Below are positions 38,294-40,433 of a stretch of DNA of 40,433 nt, in pieces; within the stretch, counting starts at the first letter, position 1; every line of letters begins with the position of its first letter. The notes below the pieces were generated by a model. That model made no database searches. It was not told where the DNA came from and was given only the letters and a program-made list of their open reading frames with translations. Origin of the DNA: Lachnospiraceae bacterium (GTDB lineage: Bacteria > Bacillota > Clostridia > Lachnospirales > Lachnospiraceae). A program made the position numbers and the translations under genes. The DNA lies in the NCBI GenBank assembly GCA_017428105.1, contig JAFRRM010000024.1, forward strand, positions 1 to 40,433, read 5' to 3'.

Positions 38294-38733
38294 ATCCAGG
38301 TAGTCCATGCGATCGAGCAGATCGAACTCCTTGATAGCCAGATCGACCACGTTGAAACCGAAATGACAGATATCATAAACTGCCTCAATTCTGTCATCAT
38401 GACCATCCCGGGAATAGGCCCCATCAACGGCGGGATGATTCTGGGAGGGATCGGTGACATCCACAGTTTCCCCTCTCCGAAGCAGCTGCTGGCTTTCGCG
38501 GGTCTGGATCCCTCTGTCTATCAGTCGGGAAACTTTCAGGCCAAACGCACCAGAATGTCCAAGCGCGGATCAAAGGCTTTGCGATATGCTCTGATGAACG
38601 CTGCTCACAACGTGGTAAAGAACAACGCCACTTTCAAGGCTTACTATGATGCCAAGGTGGCGGAGGGCCGGTCACATTACAATGCCCTGGGGACAAGATG
38701 CTTTCTGACAATGTTGCTTTCAATCTCGACTAA
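38294..38733 (+). pseudogene. IS110-family transposase remnant
   Basis: The C-terminal half of an IS110-type transposase. Recognisable parts are VVHAIEQIELLDSQI (end of the linker helix), then the Transposase_20 domain: IPGIGPINGGMILGGIGDI, LLAFAGLDPSVYQSG, and RMSKRGSKALRYALMNAA, which includes the conserved serine region. The N-terminal DEDD/RuvC-like catalytic domain is absent. Near the end the frame is also broken: after SHYNALG a shift of one frame gives KMLSDNVAFNLD and a stop at 38731-38733, the normal family ending, and about ten residues between the two are missing. The element is therefore dead, with a 5' truncation and an internal deletion. Confidence 0.85.
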
Positions 38734-38904
38734 GAGATCGGGTATCTGAAACTGATGGTCTCAAAAGCCGGGCTCCTTCGGAGCTTTATTAAGGTCAGCC
38801 TTTTGGACTCGTCACAACAGACTGGCATTTTTTGCTCGAAAAGTCTCAATTTTCGCTTGACTTTTCATAGCTGGTCTCCTTGCCAATGTAGTATAGGACA
38901 TTAC

Positions 38905-38931
38905 CCACTAATACTTTTCCATACCAGTCCA
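38905..38931. repeat. 27-bp direct repeat, right copy
   Basis: A near-identical copy of 38265-38291. It lies 172 bases after the original transposase stop, just before the DUF2247 gene. The DNA between (38734-38904) is non-coding and holds a small hairpin (GCTCC-TTC-GGAGC near 38770). Confidence 0.9.
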
Positions 38932-38942
38932 AAAATGATTGC

Positions 38943-39488
38943 TTATTTTTTCACAGTTCCCTCTATCTCCCTTATTGCATCTATTTTTGTTTCAATCCAG
39001 GCTTTGCAAAACTCTTTTTGTTTATAAAAATTCCGCCAGGTAAAGCAGCGCCGTATATCTTGATTGTTGATAGTCGATGGTAATAAATCATTGCTTATAT
39101 GGTTCGGTGATATCATTTCCATCAATTCTAAAAATTCAAGTTCCAGTCCAATAATATCATCTGTATTCTCATACATACCGGATCTATCGATAAAATCGGA
39201 CAGCATAGCAATGATGATTTTCTGTTTTTGTAAACTAACGCTGCTATTCTCTGTTTCTGCTAATTCCATTATCATGCTTTCAGCGTAATCATAGTCATCT
39301 TTTTCTAAATATATATCAAAAGCATTCATTAATTCACTTGAACTATCCCCTATTGTTTCAAGTAAATAGTCTGTAACATCCTCCCAAATCATTTGCGGAG
39401 GAATATTATCTATCCCGTTTAACCCTGCAGCAATCAGCTTCCAGGTTATTTTTAATCCTGTCTTTTTGTAATAATCTAATGTTATCAT
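38943..39488 (-). CDS. DUF2247-family protein, putative immunity protein
   Basis: A 181-residue, acidic, mostly helical protein. The part LNGIDNIPPQMIWEDVTDYL at about 24-43 is like the start of DUF2247 proteins, and the C-terminal FTWRNFYKQKEFCKAWIE supports it. Proteins of this family often stand directly after RHS or other polymorphic toxins, where they are thought to neutralise the toxin. That fits here, as its start codon overlaps the RHS stop by four bases (ATGA). The gene is AT-rich, like the toxin tip, and unlike the main chromosome. Its end is close to the right 27-bp repeat. Confidence 0.75.
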   Translation of the reverse strand: MITLDYYKKTGLKITWKLIAAGLNGIDNIPPQMIWEDVTDYLLETIGDSSSELMNAFDIYLEKDDYDYAESMIMELAETENSSVSLQKQKIIIAMLSDFIDRSGMYENTDDIIGLELEFLELMEMISPNHISNDLLPSTINNQDIRRCFTWRNFYKQKEFCKAWIETKIDAIREIEGTVKK

Positions 39489-40432
39489 TTTTTAATCGGA
39501 ATACCATTAATTCCGCCTCCCGGTACAAACATACGATGAGTAACGGCATCATCTTGTATTATCCACTCAAACCTCCCAACTTTTCCATTCAATGATCCAG
39601 GTAATTGATACAAAGCTGCGTTGTCCAGAGGAAACATTGATGAATCGCCCGCATAGTTATCGACAATATCCGGAAAAGTATGATATGGGTCGGTTTTATT
39701 TGCTGAACCAACTCTTGGCAAATCCAAGATATCATTATTAACATTTTCTGCATAACCATTATTTGTCGATTGACTACAATCCAGAGAAGAATTTGTATAA
39801 CTTGCATATATTGCAACCCCACAGTATATGCCGGCCCCAGCAGTTTTTGCTACCGTCTCCCAATTACCCTTAAATGCAAATTCCTCTAAATTGCTGGCAG
39901 TTGACGCTGCTTGAAATATTTCAACACCATATACTACAGTAGAGCCAACAAAAGCACTTGCAACCACAGCTGAAGTAGTTGAAGCAACAACAGTCCCGCT
40001 TGCCACTGCCGCAACAGTACCTACCGCCGCCGCAAAACTCCCGCATGTTGCAACTGTTGCAACTGCGCATCCAACAACCACCGCTGCGCCAATCAGCCAA
40101 TGCCACCACTCTTGTCCAAATTCATCTATGCGACTAATAGGATTATTACCACAATACAGGAACATGTTCCCTGACAACACATTTTGCCCTGTATTGATAT
40201 AAACGTCCGGATTTATGAATCTTCCCGTCTCCGGATCATAATACCTGCTGTTCAGATAATACAGCCCCGTCTCTCGGTCATAGCGGTAACCGCGATACAG
40301 ATAAGGGTTCCTATTGATCAGGGTCGTTCCGGTGGAGTTCCCGGCCTCATTTGTCGCCGTCACCTTTCCCCAAGCATCATAACTGTAGCTCACCATCAAT
40401 TCACCAGTGTAGCCTTTATAAATGCCGGTGAT
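39485..40432 (-). CDS. RHS-repeat protein with C-terminal toxin domain (5' end outside window)
   Basis: The end of a polymorphic toxin. The frame is open to the window edge, so most of the RHS shell is missing. Counting from a TTG at 40399, residues 1-65 carry the RHS core ending YLNSRYYDPETGRFINPD, followed by YCGNNPISRIDEFGQEW, the normal core end. Residues 100-170 are Ala/Gly/Val-rich and hydrophobic, perhaps a membrane-crossing part. The last ~100 residues are the variable tip, with LPRVGSANKTDPYHTFPDI, FEWIIQDDAVTHRMFV and a terminal GINGIPIKK. I recall similar tips on other Firmicutes RHS proteins but cannot name the activity. The tip is more AT-rich than the core. Confidence 0.85.
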   Translation of the reverse strand: MTGIYKGYTGELMVSYSYDAWGKVTATNEAGNSTGTTLINRNPYLYRGYRYDRETGLYYLNSRYYDPETGRFINPDVYINTGQNVLSGNMFLYCGNNPISRIDEFGQEWWHWLIGAAVVVGCAVATVATCGSFAAAVGTVAAVASGTVVASTTSAVVASAFVGSTVVYGVEIFQAASTASNLEEFAFKGNWETVAKTAGAGIYCGVAIYASYTNSSLDCSQSTNNGYAENVNNDILDLPRVGSANKTDPYHTFPDIVDNYAGDSSMFPLDNAALYQLPGSLNGKVGRFEWIIQDDAVTHRMFVPGGGINGIPIKK

Positions 40433-40433
40433 G

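Overview
The window looks like a chromosome segment of an anaerobic, fairly GC-rich member of the Clostridia (Bacillota), perhaps a Lachnospiraceae-like gut or rumen organism. This is inferred from consensus sigma-A promoters and AGGAGG-type ribosome sites, a LexA of Firmicutes type, a minimal nifS-nifU pair under an Rrf2 regulator, a TipA-like MerR protein, a CobW-like GTPase with a YcgQ-type tail, and very large secreted repeat proteins. No rRNA, tRNA or CRISPR array was found.

Layout. 1-4516 (+): the end of lexA, a small zinc-ribbon protein, a lipoprotein, a DUF1801 protein, a GNAT acetyltransferase and a DUF4256 protein. 4715-5819: an alcohol dehydrogenase with its own consensus promoter and terminator. 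5857-6849: the GTPase. 6967-7914: an AT-rich gene for a PD-(D/E)XK nuclease-like protein, probably acquired. 7933-14333 (+): a tightly packed run of small genes (acylphosphatase, DUF4186, HD hydrolase, YbaK, ArsC/Spx-like, AAA ATPase, MerR, HAD phosphatase).

14377-24394 (-): two secreted proteins, a 790-residue leucine-rich repeat protein and a 2460-residue protein with six lectin-like repeats, OB-folds and an intact PHP metallo-phosphoesterase domain. They are unrelated except for a shared C-terminal module of about 290 residues. 24719-28162: a YibE/F membrane protein, a decayed acetyltransferase, a membrane ferredoxin, a small conserved protein and a nitroreductase. 28201-30345: nifU and nifS transcribed away from an Rrf2/IscR-type regulator, with a matching inverted repeat over each promoter.

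30405-37976 (-): one apparent operon of a carbon-nitrogen hydrolase, a peptide-type ABC importer (binding protein, two permeases, two ATPases) and an EamA exporter. The second ATPase gene is out of frame because a 7-bp unit is present three times. 38265-40433: accessory DNA with a decayed IS110 transposase between two 27-bp repeats, then a DUF2247 protein (putative immunity) and the toxin end of an RHS protein that runs off the window.

The strongest leads are the shared C-terminal module, the giant PHP protein, the 7-bp repeat in the ABC ATPase gene, the two Rrf2 operators, and an out-of-frame repeat-coded basic tail near 11000.
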